A DNA stretch of 64,000 bases from Nonomuraea endophytica (GCF_014203235.1 NZ_JACHIN010000001.1:310001-374000), one strand, 5' to 3'. Shown: positions 33,665-42,146, counted from the stretch's first letter. The notes: generated by a model from the letters alone, not told the origin. Program-made: numbers and translations.

Positions 33665-34492
33665 CTAGAAGCCGATCTCGGGCATGATGCTCGTGTCGGG
33701 CGCCTGCACCTTGGGCATCGGGTCGTCGGTGATCGTCAGCTCCGCCGGGTTCCAGACCGCCTTGGCCTCGATGAGAGCGGGCGGCTTGGCATTGATCGCC
33801 ATCATCTGCGGCAGGTGCTCGCTGAACTGCCCCATCATCGTCGACGCGAGGGCCACCAGTGCCGTGATCTTCCACATGGCCTTGGAGTGATTCGCGAAGA
33901 ACTTGTTGATGGTGAAGCCGATATTGCTGACGATCCGCATGGCGTTCCCATGGGCCGCCGCGAGCATCGGCGGATAGACCACGCAGGCCGTGATGTACGC
34001 CGCCAGCGCCAGCAGGATCGCCGCGATTCCTTCCATCCAACCCGCGACCATGTGAACGACGTCCGCCGAGACCTTGAGCGAGTCACCCGTGCCCCGCGCC
34101 TGACGGTCCAGCTTGTCCAGTCCTTCGTTGAGCAGTTGCGCCTTGGCCTGGAACGCCTCGTAGGACTCTCCCACCCAGACCTGGTCCTTGCCCGCGGAGT
34201 TCACCATGGCCATGACGTCGTCACGCAGGTCCTTGATGCTGGACACCGGCGGGAGCATCGGCGGATGGAAGTCCTTCGGCTGCTGCTTCGCCCCCGTCAG
34301 AGTCATCAGGTCGCTCACGATGGGCTTGCTTACCTTGTGCCACTCCTCGGCCGCCTTCGCCATCATGGCGGGGTCGGCGATCACCAAGCCCATGATCGCC
34401 ACGATGGGCGCGGCGTACGGCAGGACCAGGAGCGTCGTCCCCGCCACGGCGAAGGAGTTGCGGAAGCGTTCGAAGTCGTCCTCGTAGGCCAT
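33665..34492 (-). CDS. WXG-like protein with membrane helices (EspA/E-like)
   Basis: 275-residue protein with an N-terminal hydrophobic segment (~18-38). A helical hairpin follows with a clear WXG motif (Trp106-Val-Gly108 in VWVGESYEAF). One or two membrane helices come after it (~148-175, WMEGIAAILLALAAYITACVV; ~207-220). The M-x2-A-x2-W pattern after the first helix (PAMMAKAAEEWHK) also occurs in the protein at 40731. This is the third WXG-plus-membrane protein in the locus, here paired with a Pro/Gly-rich protein 9 bases upstream. It is a probable secreted or membrane-inserted T7SS substrate. Confidence 0.7.
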   Translation of the reverse strand: MAYEDDFERFRNSFAVAGTTLLVLPYAAPIVAIMGLVIADPAMMAKAAEEWHKVSKPIVSDLMTLTGAKQQPKDFHPPMLPPVSSIKDLRDDVMAMVNSAGKDQVWVGESYEAFQAKAQLLNEGLDKLDRQARGTGDSLKVSADVVHMVAGWMEGIAAILLALAAYITACVVYPPMLAAAHGNAMRIVSNIGFTINKFFANHSKAMWKITALVALASTMMGQFSEHLPQMMAINAKPPALIEAKAVWNPAELTITDDPMPKVQAPDTSIMPEIGF

Positions 34493-34501
34493 GCCGTCAG
34501 G

Positions 34502-35629
34502 TCACTCCTTGCCGAGTACGGGCGGGGCGATGTCCTCGTCGCCGCCCCAGACGCCCTCGTCCTCGGAGAGGTACGTGGTGCGTTCGCGGTCCTGGTTTCC
34601 GTCGCCTCCGGCGCCCGCGCCGCCCATGGGGGCCATCGGCATCATGGGCATGCCGCCGCCGTTGAGCGCCTTGGCGATGTTGCCCATGCCGCCGGCACCG
34701 CCCAAGCCGCCCGAGCCGCCGCCCGAGCCTCTGCCCAGCCCGTTGTCGGCGCCGGAGAAGCCGCCGGTGCCGGTGCTGGTGGGCGCGCCGGGAAGGCGGC
34801 CGTCCGGCAGGGTGGGGTTCCGATTGGCCAGGTCGTTCAGGCCGGGCACCTTCGGATCCACGCCCGCCAGGTCCGTCTTGGCGTCCTGCAACTTCTTGTC
34901 CAGGTCACCGGTGTCGAGGTTCGGCGTGTTGGTCGTCGGCAGGTTCGGGTTGGGCATGTTGGGGTTCGGGGTGTCGGTGCCCGGCCGGTTGCCCAGGTCG
35001 TCGAGGCCCGGCTGCTTCGGCACGTCGATCTTGTCGGGGTCCTTGGGGTCCTTCGGGATCAGGTCGTCCAGGTCGGACGGCTTCTTCCCGAGGTCGCCGG
35101 GCCCCTTGATGTCATCGGGTCCGGGCACCTTGATGTCGTTCGGCCCTGGGCCGCCCATCTTGTCCAAGCCCTTGGGGTCGAAGCCCGGACCGCCGGGGGG
35201 CTTGATGCCGCCGGGGCCGGCCGGAGGCTTGATCTCGGGGCCGGCCGGTGGCTCCTTCTCCAGCTTGCTCGCCTTGTGCGCCTGGTCGACGTGGTCGGCC
35301 ACGTCCTTGAGCGCCTTCTTGTAGGACTCCACGACTTCTTTGCCGTCGACGAGAGCCTGGGCGGCCTTGTCGACGGTGCCGCGGTGAGCCACGTTGATGC
35401 CGGCGCCGACCACCCCGAAGGTGAACGGCGGCATGTCGATCACCTTGGTCCGGTTGCTGAGGATGGTGAAGTCCCCGCCCCTACCACCGATCTGACCACC
35501 GATGTTCTTGACCTGTTCGGGCTTCATCTCGAAGCCGGAGTCCTTGGTCTTGGGATCCGGTACGGCTGAGGTCGCCGAGGTGATGCCAGCGAAGGGATCA
35601 GACGCGCCAGAACCCGTCGTTTCCGCCAC
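34502..35629 (-). CDS. Pro/Gly-rich T7SS-associated protein with C-terminal RER...VW motif
   Basis: 375-residue protein. The N-terminal ~130 residues are partly helical (VDKAAQALVDGKEVVESYKK), like half of an ESX helical hairpin. The middle is PG/PD/NP-rich and repetitive. The C-terminus has a Met/Gly-rich stretch (GGGMPMMPMAPMGG) and then RERTTYLSEDEGVWGGDED. The same C-terminal pattern ends the proteins at 36997 and 38840. Translation starts at a GTG with GGGGGAG upstream, divergent from the esx genes across a 286-base gap. It resembles actinobacterial PPE-like proteins and is probably a secreted substrate. Confidence 0.75.
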   Translation of the reverse strand: MAETTGSGASDPFAGITSATSAVPDPKTKDSGFEMKPEQVKNIGGQIGGRGGDFTILSNRTKVIDMPPFTFGVVGAGINVAHRGTVDKAAQALVDGKEVVESYKKALKDVADHVDQAHKASKLEKEPPAGPEIKPPAGPGGIKPPGGPGFDPKGLDKMGGPGPNDIKVPGPDDIKGPGDLGKKPSDLDDLIPKDPKDPDKIDVPKQPGLDDLGNRPGTDTPNPNMPNPNLPTTNTPNLDTGDLDKKLQDAKTDLAGVDPKVPGLNDLANRNPTLPDGRLPGAPTSTGTGGFSGADNGLGRGSGGGSGGLGGAGGMGNIAKALNGGGMPMMPMAPMGGAGAGGDGNQDRERTTYLSEDEGVWGGDEDIAPPVLGKE

Positions 35630-35854
35630 TACTCCCCCAAAAGGCCGATCACATCCATCACATACGTTACGCCCATCCCACGCGTGCCGTACAGGAAACT
35701 TCCGGACATGCAGCCTTTGGCCGCCTTTGTGGTCCTAAATCGCACTGAGCAGGCACAACGCCATATCGAAGCACAATTGTTACGAAAAGTTAACCTGATC
35801 TTCCCGGCAAGCTGCGACGTAAGGTGACTAATGTGACCAAAGCGCCGACATTGT

Positions 35855-35871
35855 CTGACGTGATATGTCAG
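35855..35871. promoter_or_regulatory. Inverted repeat upstream of the esx operon
   Basis: CTGAC-(7)-GTCAG in the 286-base divergent gap (35630-35915) between the Pro/Gly-rich gene and the first WXG100 gene, 44 bases before the latter's GTG. An AT-rich patch with GTTACGAAAAGTTAAC lies about 75 bases further upstream. It may be a regulator site; no family can be assigned. Confidence 0.35.
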
Positions 35872-35915
35872 CAGGTCGCGTCAAGGCGCAACCGCGAACC
35901 AGCTGAAGGAGAACC

Positions 35916-36251
35916 GTGGGAGCCGAGCCGCAGACTCAAGTAAGCCAAGCCGATCTGACCGCCGCCATGCACCTCATCGAGAAGGCGGCCGAGGACATCC
36001 GGAAGATCCAGCTGAATCTGGACATGGCTGGCGCCTCCCTCAAGTCCAACTGGGTCGGCGAGTCGCATGCCGCCTTCAACGCCGTGCACATCAAGTGGCA
36101 CGAGCGCATGGACGTCATCCTGGGCAGCCTGCGTCGCCTCGCGACCAGCATCCAGGGCAGCGGCAAGAACTACGCCGAGTTCAACCGCGAGCGGACCGAG
36201 GCGCTGAACAGCATCGCCAACCTGATCAACCAGGCACCGGTCACCCGCTGA
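35916..36251 (+). CDS. WXG100-family protein (EsxB-like)
   Basis: 111-residue WXG100 protein with the turn Trp46-Val-Gly48 (NWVGESHAAF) between two helices. It is the first gene of the substrate operon. No C-terminal YxxxD/E secretion signal is seen: the only Tyr in the tail is in NYAEFNRE, with Asn at +4. GTG start with GAAGGAGA upstream. It probably forms a heterodimer with the WXG protein encoded 33 bases downstream. Confidence 0.88.
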   Translation: MGAEPQTQVSQADLTAAMHLIEKAAEDIRKIQLNLDMAGASLKSNWVGESHAAFNAVHIKWHERMDVILGSLRRLATSIQGSGKNYAEFNRERTEALNSIANLINQAPVTR

Positions 36252-36284
36252 ACCCCGCTCTAACCTCCCAGTACTGGAGATCAC

Positions 36285-36593
36285 GTGTCTGAGGACATCT
36301 ACGACGTAACAAAGATCAACTACGGTGGCCTGTCCGAGGGCGAGACCGAGTTCGGTACCGCCTTCCGCAACCTGGTCACCACGCTGGAGACCCTCCAGAC
36401 CGAGCTCGACAAGAAGACCGCGATCTGGCAGGGCGAGGCCAAGGTCGTCTACGAGAGCGTCAAGGTGACCTGGCAGACCGAGGCCAAGGACCTGGCGCAG
36501 TTCGTGGACCTGCTGGCCAAGAACATCAACATCACCAGCATGAACATGCGGCAGGTCGAGAAGGTCAACTCCCAGATCTTCGACGGTCGCTAA
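36285..36593 (+). CDS. WXG100-family protein (EsxA-like)
   Basis: 102-residue WXG100 protein with Trp48-Gln-Gly50 (TAIWQGEAKVVYESV). The N-terminus has NYGGLSEGETEF. The C-terminal tail has no Tyr. Starts at a GTG. Likely partner of the preceding WXG100 protein, as in EsxA/EsxB pairs. Confidence 0.88.
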   Translation: MSEDIYDVTKINYGGLSEGETEFGTAFRNLVTTLETLQTELDKKTAIWQGEAKVVYESVKVTWQTEAKDLAQFVDLLAKNINITSMNMRQVEKVNSQIFDGR

Positions 36594-36611
36594 GCACGGC
36601 GTGGGGGGATC

Positions 36612-36977
36612 GTGGCAGATTCTGGCGGCGTAGAGGTCAGCCGCAAGGCGATCGAGGATGCCCGGAAAGACCTGGAAGAGGCTCTCGGGCTGCTCGATCC
36701 CAACAACCCGAACGGCACCAAAACCCCTGGCATGAAGCCGGTCCTGGGCAAGGACGGGTATGTGGCGCAGCTCAGCGGGAACACCGACGCGCTCGCGGGC
36801 TTCTGGCCCGCCGCTTTCACGTTCCAGCAGAGCACCTCCCAGGCGATCGGGGTGGTTACGACCCAGTACGCGAACATCAACATGCAGGTCGGCAACGCCA
36901 TCCTGCTGCTTACGCAGGCCTTGAAGAACTTCAACGACTTCGAGACCGGCGGAACGGGGAAGACGGCCCAGGTCTAG
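36612..36977 (+). CDS. Small helical T7SS protein
   Basis: 121-residue, mostly helical protein (SRKAIEDARKDLEEALGLL; LSGNTDALAGFWPAAFTFQQ). It lacks a WXG turn but has the size and composition of ESX accessory proteins. GTG start, 18 bases after the esxA-like stop; 19 bases before the next gene. Function not known; part of the substrate operon. Confidence 0.65.
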   Translation: MADSGGVEVSRKAIEDARKDLEEALGLLDPNNPNGTKTPGMKPVLGKDGYVAQLSGNTDALAGFWPAAFTFQQSTSQAIGVVTTQYANINMQVGNAILLLTQALKNFNDFETGGTGKTAQV

Positions 36978-36996
36978 GCCTGAGGAAGGGGGGTCC

Positions 36997-38424
36997 GTGG
37001 CCGTAAACGACTCGCCGATCAAGGTGCCGATGGAGGACACCGAGTTCGACGGCGCCACGCTCGACATGCTCCGCGACACGCTGAGCAAGAACAATCCCGA
37101 GCTGCTGAAGCACGCGGCCGCGGAGCTCTCCTCGGCGAAGAAGCGGCTGGACAACCTGATCGAGGTCATCGACAGGAACCTTGTCGCGCTCGACAAGTCC
37201 TGGTCGGCCGGCGAGGACGCCACGACGGTCAAGGCCCAGTTGCGCAGGCTCAAGGAGTCCGCGCAGAACATCTCGACGGCCATCGCCGTCGAATCCGGCG
37301 GTCAGCCGCACGGGGTGGCGCCCGCGCTGGTCTCGCAGGCCGTCGTGCTGACCGCGATGAGCGGCAAGAGCGTGCCCAAGGACCCGGGCAGTGACATCTC
37401 CTTCCTGGAGGCCGCCTTCGAAGGCGGCGCGGCCGGCACCGCCGTGGGCGCGGGAGTCGGGTTCTTCGCCGGCGGCGTCGGCGCGGTCCCCGGAGCCGTG
37501 ATCGGCGCGGTCACCGGCACGATCCTGGGCGGCATCACCTCGCTGTTCTCCGACACCCCCTTCGCCAACCTCTTCGGCGAGTCCAAGGAGGAGAAGGAGC
37601 GCAAGCTGGCGAAGCAGCACATCGACAAGCTGAGCGAGATCACCAAGATCAACAATGAGCTGTTCCCCGTCTCGCTCAGGACGGACACGCCGGAGTTCAC
37701 GATCAACCCCAAGGTTCCCGAGCTGACCCCCTACAACGGGAAGCTCCCGAACGGCGGCGGCCTGCCCGGCGGCGCGAACATCGGCTTCGACCCCAACGCG
37801 CTCAACGGCGTCGACCCGAACCTCAACGGCGACCTGAACGCCGGCAAGCCGGGCGAACTGCCGGGCTACAACCCGTTCGACCCGACGAGCAAGCTGCCTG
37901 GCGACGGCAACCTCAACGGCTCCGGCCTGCCCGGCATGAACGGCTCCGGACTCGACGGAGACGGCCTCAACGGCAACGGGCCCGGCAACGGAACCGGCGA
38001 CGGCGGCGACCTCAACGGCGGCGCACCGGACGGGAAGCTACCGGGCACCCCCGGCTTCGACCCCAACGCGCTCAGCGCCCCCAACGGCCCCGACACGACC
38101 CTGGCCTCGTACAACCCCGAGCTGTCCGCCTACAACAACACCGGCGGCCCGGCCACGACGTACGGCAACGCCAACGTGGGCAACGGCACCTTCAGCGGCA
38201 CGGGCGGAGGTCCCGGCAACGGCAACGGCGCGATGGGGGCCATGCGCGCGTACGGCGGCGCGGGTTCGATGACGCCGATGATGCCCATGACCGGCGCGGG
38301 CAACAAGGGTGACGAGGAGGAGCGGGAGCGCAGCACCTGGCTGCTCGAGGACGACGACGTGTTCTCCAGCGACCAGAAGACCACCATCCCGCTGATCAAC
38401 GACAAGTCGAAGGGCAAGGCATGA
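36997..38424 (+). CDS. Large PPE-like protein with glycine zipper and C-terminal RER...VF motif
   Basis: 475-residue protein. The N-terminal ~100 residues are helical (WXG-like; a Trp-Ser-Ala turn in DKSWSAGEDATTV). A glycine-zipper hydrophobic region follows (~150-180, GVGFFAGGVGAVPGAVIGAV), as in membrane-active proteins. The C-terminal half is Gly/Asn/Pro-rich, ending MTPMMPMTGAG then RERSTWLLEDDDVF. The last part matches the C-termini at 34502 and 38840. GTG start. The zipper suggests membrane insertion of a secreted protein; that is an inference. ATGA overlap links it to the next gene. Confidence 0.75.
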   Translation: MAVNDSPIKVPMEDTEFDGATLDMLRDTLSKNNPELLKHAAAELSSAKKRLDNLIEVIDRNLVALDKSWSAGEDATTVKAQLRRLKESAQNISTAIAVESGGQPHGVAPALVSQAVVLTAMSGKSVPKDPGSDISFLEAAFEGGAAGTAVGAGVGFFAGGVGAVPGAVIGAVTGTILGGITSLFSDTPFANLFGESKEEKERKLAKQHIDKLSEITKINNELFPVSLRTDTPEFTINPKVPELTPYNGKLPNGGGLPGGANIGFDPNALNGVDPNLNGDLNAGKPGELPGYNPFDPTSKLPGDGNLNGSGLPGMNGSGLDGDGLNGNGPGNGTGDGGDLNGGAPDGKLPGTPGFDPNALSAPNGPDTTLASYNPELSAYNNTGGPATTYGNANVGNGTFSGTGGGPGNGNGAMGAMRAYGGAGSMTPMMPMTGAGNKGDEEERERSTWLLEDDDVFSSDQKTTIPLINDKSKGKA

Positions 38425-38831
38425 GGCCCCCGGACGACTGGGGCCAGGCGCCCCCTTCGCTGGAACTCACCCCCAACTGGCCGGGGTTGGACGGGTACGG
38501 CGACCACGACGGCCCGCACATCGACCACACGCGCGTCAAGCAGATTCTCAAGGTGCTCAGGGAGGATCTGGGCGCGCTGAAGGGCAAGGCGGGCGAGCTG
38601 AGCGCGGGGGGAAGCGGCACCCCCTCGGACCTCAAGACCGCGGGCTACATCGGCCCGGAGCAGACCGGCAAGTGGGACGTCGCCAACTACTTCGGCCAGA
38701 ACGCCACGCAGGCGCACGAGGTGCTCAACGGCAAGTACCTGATGCTCATCGACCATGTCGAGAAGCTGGTCGAAGGCATCGAGAAGGCTGTGCAGAACTA
38801 TGAAAAAGGCCATCGGGACAGCAGTGCTTAG
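38421..38831 (+). CDS. Small T7SS-associated protein
   Basis: 136-residue protein with a Pro/Gly-rich start (PPDDWGQAPPSLELTPNW) and a helical second half (AHEVLNGKYLMLIDHVEKLV). Overlaps the preceding gene as ATGA; the next gene starts 8 bases on. No recognised family. Position between two large Pro/Gly-rich proteins suggests an ESX-like partner or chaperone. Confidence 0.6.
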   Translation: MRPPDDWGQAPPSLELTPNWPGLDGYGDHDGPHIDHTRVKQILKVLREDLGALKGKAGELSAGGSGTPSDLKTAGYIGPEQTGKWDVANYFGQNATQAHEVLNGKYLMLIDHVEKLVEGIEKAVQNYEKGHRDSSA

Positions 38832-38839
38832 GATCGGCA

Positions 38840-40204
38840 ATGGCTGAGAACAAGGGCTGGGAGCCCATCCGGATCTACGACTACCTGGGCGAGCTCGAAG
38901 AGAAGACGCTGACCAGGGACGAGATCGACCGGCTGCTCCAGGCGACCGACCCGGACAAGGTCGCCGCCGCGGGGCAGGCGTTCCTGACCGCGATGGAGCT
39001 GGTCGGGCCGCCCGACGGCAACCCCAACGCGGCGGAGGAGGGCCTCAAGGGCGCCCTGACCCGTGCGGCCACGGAGCTGGCGAAGGTGTGGCGCGACGAC
39101 GGCGCGACGACCGCGCAGAACACCCTGCGCGCGCTGCACGCCACCGCGGGCGCGATCGGCGACGCCATGATGCACACGGCGGCGCCTTTGTCCGCCTACG
39201 CGCACACGCTGCGCCAGTACCGCACCACGATGCCCTCAAGCACGACGCCGGAGAAGACTGGCGAGGTCGGCGGCACGACGGGCGACCCGGCGACGAACAC
39301 TCCGAAGACGCCGGACGAGGCCGCGCGGGCGCATCTCAAGGCGCTCAACGACGAGATCATCACCTACAACGGGCAGTTCGCCGACGGACTGGCCTTCGAC
39401 TTCCCGGCCATCGCGCCGATCGAGGTGGCCACCCAGAAGGCGCCCAACGTCGACCCGAGCGGCAGCTCCAACGTGCCCACCGGCAAGGACGGGACGTGGC
39501 AGGGCGGCAACGACGGCACGGGCGGCACCGGAGGGACTGGAGGCACCGGGGGCACCGGGGGCACCGGGAACGACGGCGTCCAGAAGCCCGGCGACCAGAA
39601 CCCCGGTGACAACAAGCCCGGCCCTGAGGACAAGACGCCGGGCGACGACAAGCCCGGAGACAACAACCCTGGAGACGAGAAGCCCGGGGACGACAAGCCC
39701 GGAGACCAGAACCCTGGCGACCAGAACCCCGGAGACCAGAAGCCGGGTGACGACAAGCCCGGGGACCAGAAGCCCGGTCAGGACCAGGAAAGCGTGCCCC
39801 CGGTGATCGGCGCGGACCCGCAGACCGAGCTGTCCGACTTCCAGAACAACCCGACGGGCAACCCGCCCGGCACCCCGCCCACGACCACCACGAACACCCC
39901 GACGCCCACGCCGTACAACCCGACGGCCACGGGCAACCCGTTCACCCCGACGGGCGTGATCACCAACGGGCAGCCGCCGCCCGGCACGGGCTACGGCACC
40001 GGCGCGACGGGTGGTCCGGGCGCGGCGCCGGCGGTCCTTCGCGGCGGTACGCCCGGCACCGGTTCACCGTTCATGCCCTTCATGCCGGCGGCAGGAGGCG
40101 CGGAGAGCGGCGGCTCGGAGCGCGAGCGGGACATCTACGACCCGGAGGGCGACGTCTGGGCCGTTCCGCACCAGATCAGCCCCACCCGCATCGACGGAGC
40201 CTGA
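38840..40204 (+). CDS. PPE-like protein with PGD repeats and C-terminal RER...VW motif
   Basis: 454-residue protein. The N-terminal ~170 residues are helical. A ~60-residue array of roughly five-residue PGD-x-(K/N) repeats follows at ~255-315, then a Pro/Thr-rich region, then SPFMPFMPAAGG and ERERDIYDPEGDVW, the C-terminal signature shared with 34502 and 36997. The acidic, disordered repeats resemble cell-wall-spanning linkers. It ends the substrate operon; the convergent YbaB-like gene is 28 bases away. Confidence 0.75.
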   Translation: MAENKGWEPIRIYDYLGELEEKTLTRDEIDRLLQATDPDKVAAAGQAFLTAMELVGPPDGNPNAAEEGLKGALTRAATELAKVWRDDGATTAQNTLRALHATAGAIGDAMMHTAAPLSAYAHTLRQYRTTMPSSTTPEKTGEVGGTTGDPATNTPKTPDEAARAHLKALNDEIITYNGQFADGLAFDFPAIAPIEVATQKAPNVDPSGSSNVPTGKDGTWQGGNDGTGGTGGTGGTGGTGGTGNDGVQKPGDQNPGDNKPGPEDKTPGDDKPGDNNPGDEKPGDDKPGDQNPGDQNPGDQKPGDDKPGDQKPGQDQESVPPVIGADPQTELSDFQNNPTGNPPGTPPTTTTNTPTPTPYNPTATGNPFTPTGVITNGQPPPGTGYGTGATGGPGAAPAVLRGGTPGTGSPFMPFMPAAGGAESGGSERERDIYDPEGDVWAVPHQISPTRIDGA

Positions 40205-40232
40205 GGCGGGGCCGGGCTCCAGGGCGGACTGC

Positions 40233-40670
40233 TCACATCTCCATGCGGTCGCGGATCTTGTCGAGTTCGCCCATCGCGTCCTCGTAGACGCGGTTGTAGG
40301 CGGACTCGGCGGAGCGCATGTCGGCGAGCATGCCTTCGGGGTCGTCGACATACCTCATCGGGTTCTGGTCGCCGAACACGGCGTCCATGGCCTCGGTGAC
40401 CTTGCGCTGGAGGTCGGCGGCCGCGTCGGCCATCACGAGCTTGATCAGGTCGGCGAGTTCCGCGGAGCTCAGCCGCATCGCCTTGGGGTGGAGCTTGAGC
40501 TCGCGCAGGCCGGCGCTGCCGTACTCGACGTAGACGAGGCCGTGCTCGTCCTCCCCGCGCCCGATGAGCTCGCCCAGGGTCTGCTGGAGCTCCCCCACGC
40601 GGGCGAACTGCCGCTCGTTCGACCGCAGGACCTTGTCCAGGTCTTCGGCCCGGAACTCCCCTTCTTCCAT
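40233..40670 (-). CDS. YbaB/EbfC-like protein (cassette B, gene 3)
   Basis: 145-residue YbaB-like protein. The core contains QTLGELIGRGEDEHGLVYVE and LRELKLHPKAMRLSSAELAD; the Lys-x-His-Pro-x-Ala-Met-Arg run matches the other two YbaB-like proteins here (GPRAMRL, ARAMRL). A C-terminal helix follows. Start: ATG with GGAGGGG four bases upstream. Third gene of cassette B, after the WXG-like membrane gene, the same order as cassette A. Probable substrate-specific chaperone by analogy with EspD/EspH/EspL. Confidence 0.75.
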   Translation of the reverse strand: MEEGEFRAEDLDKVLRSNERQFARVGELQQTLGELIGRGEDEHGLVYVEYGSAGLRELKLHPKAMRLSSAELADLIKLVMADAAADLQRKVTEAMDAVFGDQNPMRYVDDPEGMLADMRSAESAYNRVYEDAMGELDKIRDRMEM

Positions 40671-40730
40671 GAAGCCCCTCCAAAGCCAGCCAAAAAGGAT
40701 CAAACGCTCGGAGCAGCCTGCCCGAAAGGT

Positions 40731-41681
40731 TTACGGCTTGTCCAGCGGCACCGGCACCTGCTTGGGCTCGATCCAGTCGAAGTGCTCGTGCCCGTCCGGC
40801 ATCGCGCCCGGCTTGGGCGGCGCCTTGAACGAGGGGTACTTGGCCGAGTCGAAGGTGATGCTGGTGAAGTCGATGGCCGCCTGGCCGCCGGGGATCACGT
40901 AGCCGAACTGGTGCCGCTTCTTCACGACGGTCGTGATCACTTCGCCCGCGGACTTCAGCGTGGACGACAGCAGCATCGTCAGGATCGCGGTGGTCGCGTT
41001 CACGCCGAGCGTCACGAACTTCTCCAGGAGCATCCCGGCCACCACGGTGTTGGGCAGCGCCTGCAGCCGCTTGGCGAAGATCAGCAGGGCCACGGCGGCG
41101 ACGCCCAGGTTGGCCATCCGCAGCCAGAAGCCGCGGTAACTGGCCGCCACCTCGTCGATCATGCCGCCGATGTCGCCGAGGGTGGAGCGCAGGGCGCCGA
41201 TCTCGCGATGGAAGATCCACAGGACCCGCTCGAACTCCTCGCGGTCGCGGGCGATCCAGCCGTCCTTGGAGGTGCTGATGAGCTGGGGCAGGAGCTGCTT
41301 GATGCCGTCGTCCAGGCGGGCGGCGACGCCGTTCTTCCAGTTGCTGGCGGCCTGGGCCATGCCGGGCTCGTTGGCGATCATGCCGGCGGAGATGACGATC
41401 GCGGGCGTCAGGCCGAGCCCGATCTTGCCGACCCGCTTCAGGAAGGTGTGCACCCGCTGGCCGAACGACTCAACGGCCGCGGCCGACGAGGCGGGCGCGG
41501 CGGCGGCCGGCGCGGCCGCGGGGGCACCGGCCGGAGTGGCAGCCGGGGCACCGGCCGGAGTGACGGGAGGGGTGGCCGCCGGAGTGACGGGAGGGGTGGC
41601 GGGCGCGGCCGGCGGCGGCGCGGCCGGAACCGGCTGGCCGGGCGGCGGGCCGGTGGGCTTCGGCGGGGGTGGGACGCTCAT
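40731..41681 (-). CDS. WXG-like membrane protein, EspA/E-like (cassette B, gene 2)
   Basis: 316-residue protein. A Pro/Ala-rich N-terminus (~1-65) with four TP(A/P) repeats precedes a hydrophobic helix (~86-103, LGLTPAIVISAGMIAN). A helical hairpin follows with Trp142 at the turn (DGWIARDREEF), and two membrane helices (~173-190; ~205-235). Gene 2 of cassette B. Shares the M-x2-A-x2-W segment (GMAQAASNWKN) with the protein at 33665 and the overall architecture with that at 30145. A T7SS substrate or membrane partner is likely. Confidence 0.65.
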   Translation of the reverse strand: MSVPPPPKPTGPPPGQPVPAAPPPAAPATPPVTPAATPPVTPAGAPAATPAGAPAAAPAAAAPASSAAAVESFGQRVHTFLKRVGKIGLGLTPAIVISAGMIANEPGMAQAASNWKNGVAARLDDGIKQLLPQLISTSKDGWIARDREEFERVLWIFHREIGALRSTLGDIGGMIDEVAASYRGFWLRMANLGVAAVALLIFAKRLQALPNTVVAGMLLEKFVTLGVNATTAILTMLLSSTLKSAGEVITTVVKKRHQFGYVIPGGQAAIDFTSITFDSAKYPSFKAPPKPGAMPDGHEHFDWIEPKQVPVPLDKP

Positions 41682-42022
41682 CAGCGGTACCTGACCTTGC
41701 TGGCGTCCTCGGCGGTACGCCAGTTGCGCCTGGCCAGCTCCAGTCCGGAGGACCAGCCGTCGACCGTGCCCCGGGCCTCGCCGAGCGTCGAGTCGGCCCA
41801 GTCGCGCAGGTCCTCGTACGCGCCGCCCATGATCAGTCCGCCGAGCGGCCCGAAGCCGATCCCGTCCACCCGCGTGGTCTCGACCAGGTCGCGGACGAAG
41901 GTGACCGCTCCCGCGAGCTCGTTGTCGACCCGGGAACGCAGGTGGGCGATGGCCGAGGAGGTCACGTAGACCTCCTGCTGGGGCAGGGCAGCGAGGCCGT
42001 TGACCGACGAGTTAGTAGCCAC
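41681..42022 (-). CDS. Small T7SS protein, EspC/F-like (cassette B, gene 1)
   Basis: 113-residue helical protein beginning ATNSSVNGLAALP. It ends with SSGLELARRNWRTAEDASKV, closely matching the tail of the protein at 29733. A Gly-rich stretch (GIGFGPLGGLIMGG) lies in the middle. The start is uncertain: the GTG at 42022 is preferred, but an ATG at 42079 is also in frame. It is followed directly (TGATG) by the WXG-membrane gene, so cassette B repeats the order of cassette A. Confidence 0.65.
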   Translation of the reverse strand: MATNSSVNGLAALPQQEVYVTSSAIAHLRSRVDNELAGAVTFVRDLVETTRVDGIGFGPLGGLIMGGAYEDLRDWADSTLGEARGTVDGWSSGLELARRNWRTAEDASKVRYR

Positions 42023-42146
42023 AAATCCGGATTCTTGCCGACATTTAGCGCCATCCCTGCCGATAGCGCCGTTTTTCATGATCGGTTCAGCGGGGCGTCA
42101 GGCGCCGCTCGCCATTGGTTAACCCGCCGCCGGTGGCCTTCCCCTC

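Noticed and set aside
34502..35629. Collagen-like or PE_PGRS protein
   Set aside because: The middle is Pro/Gly-rich but not in a regular G-x-y triplet, and no PE domain is present.
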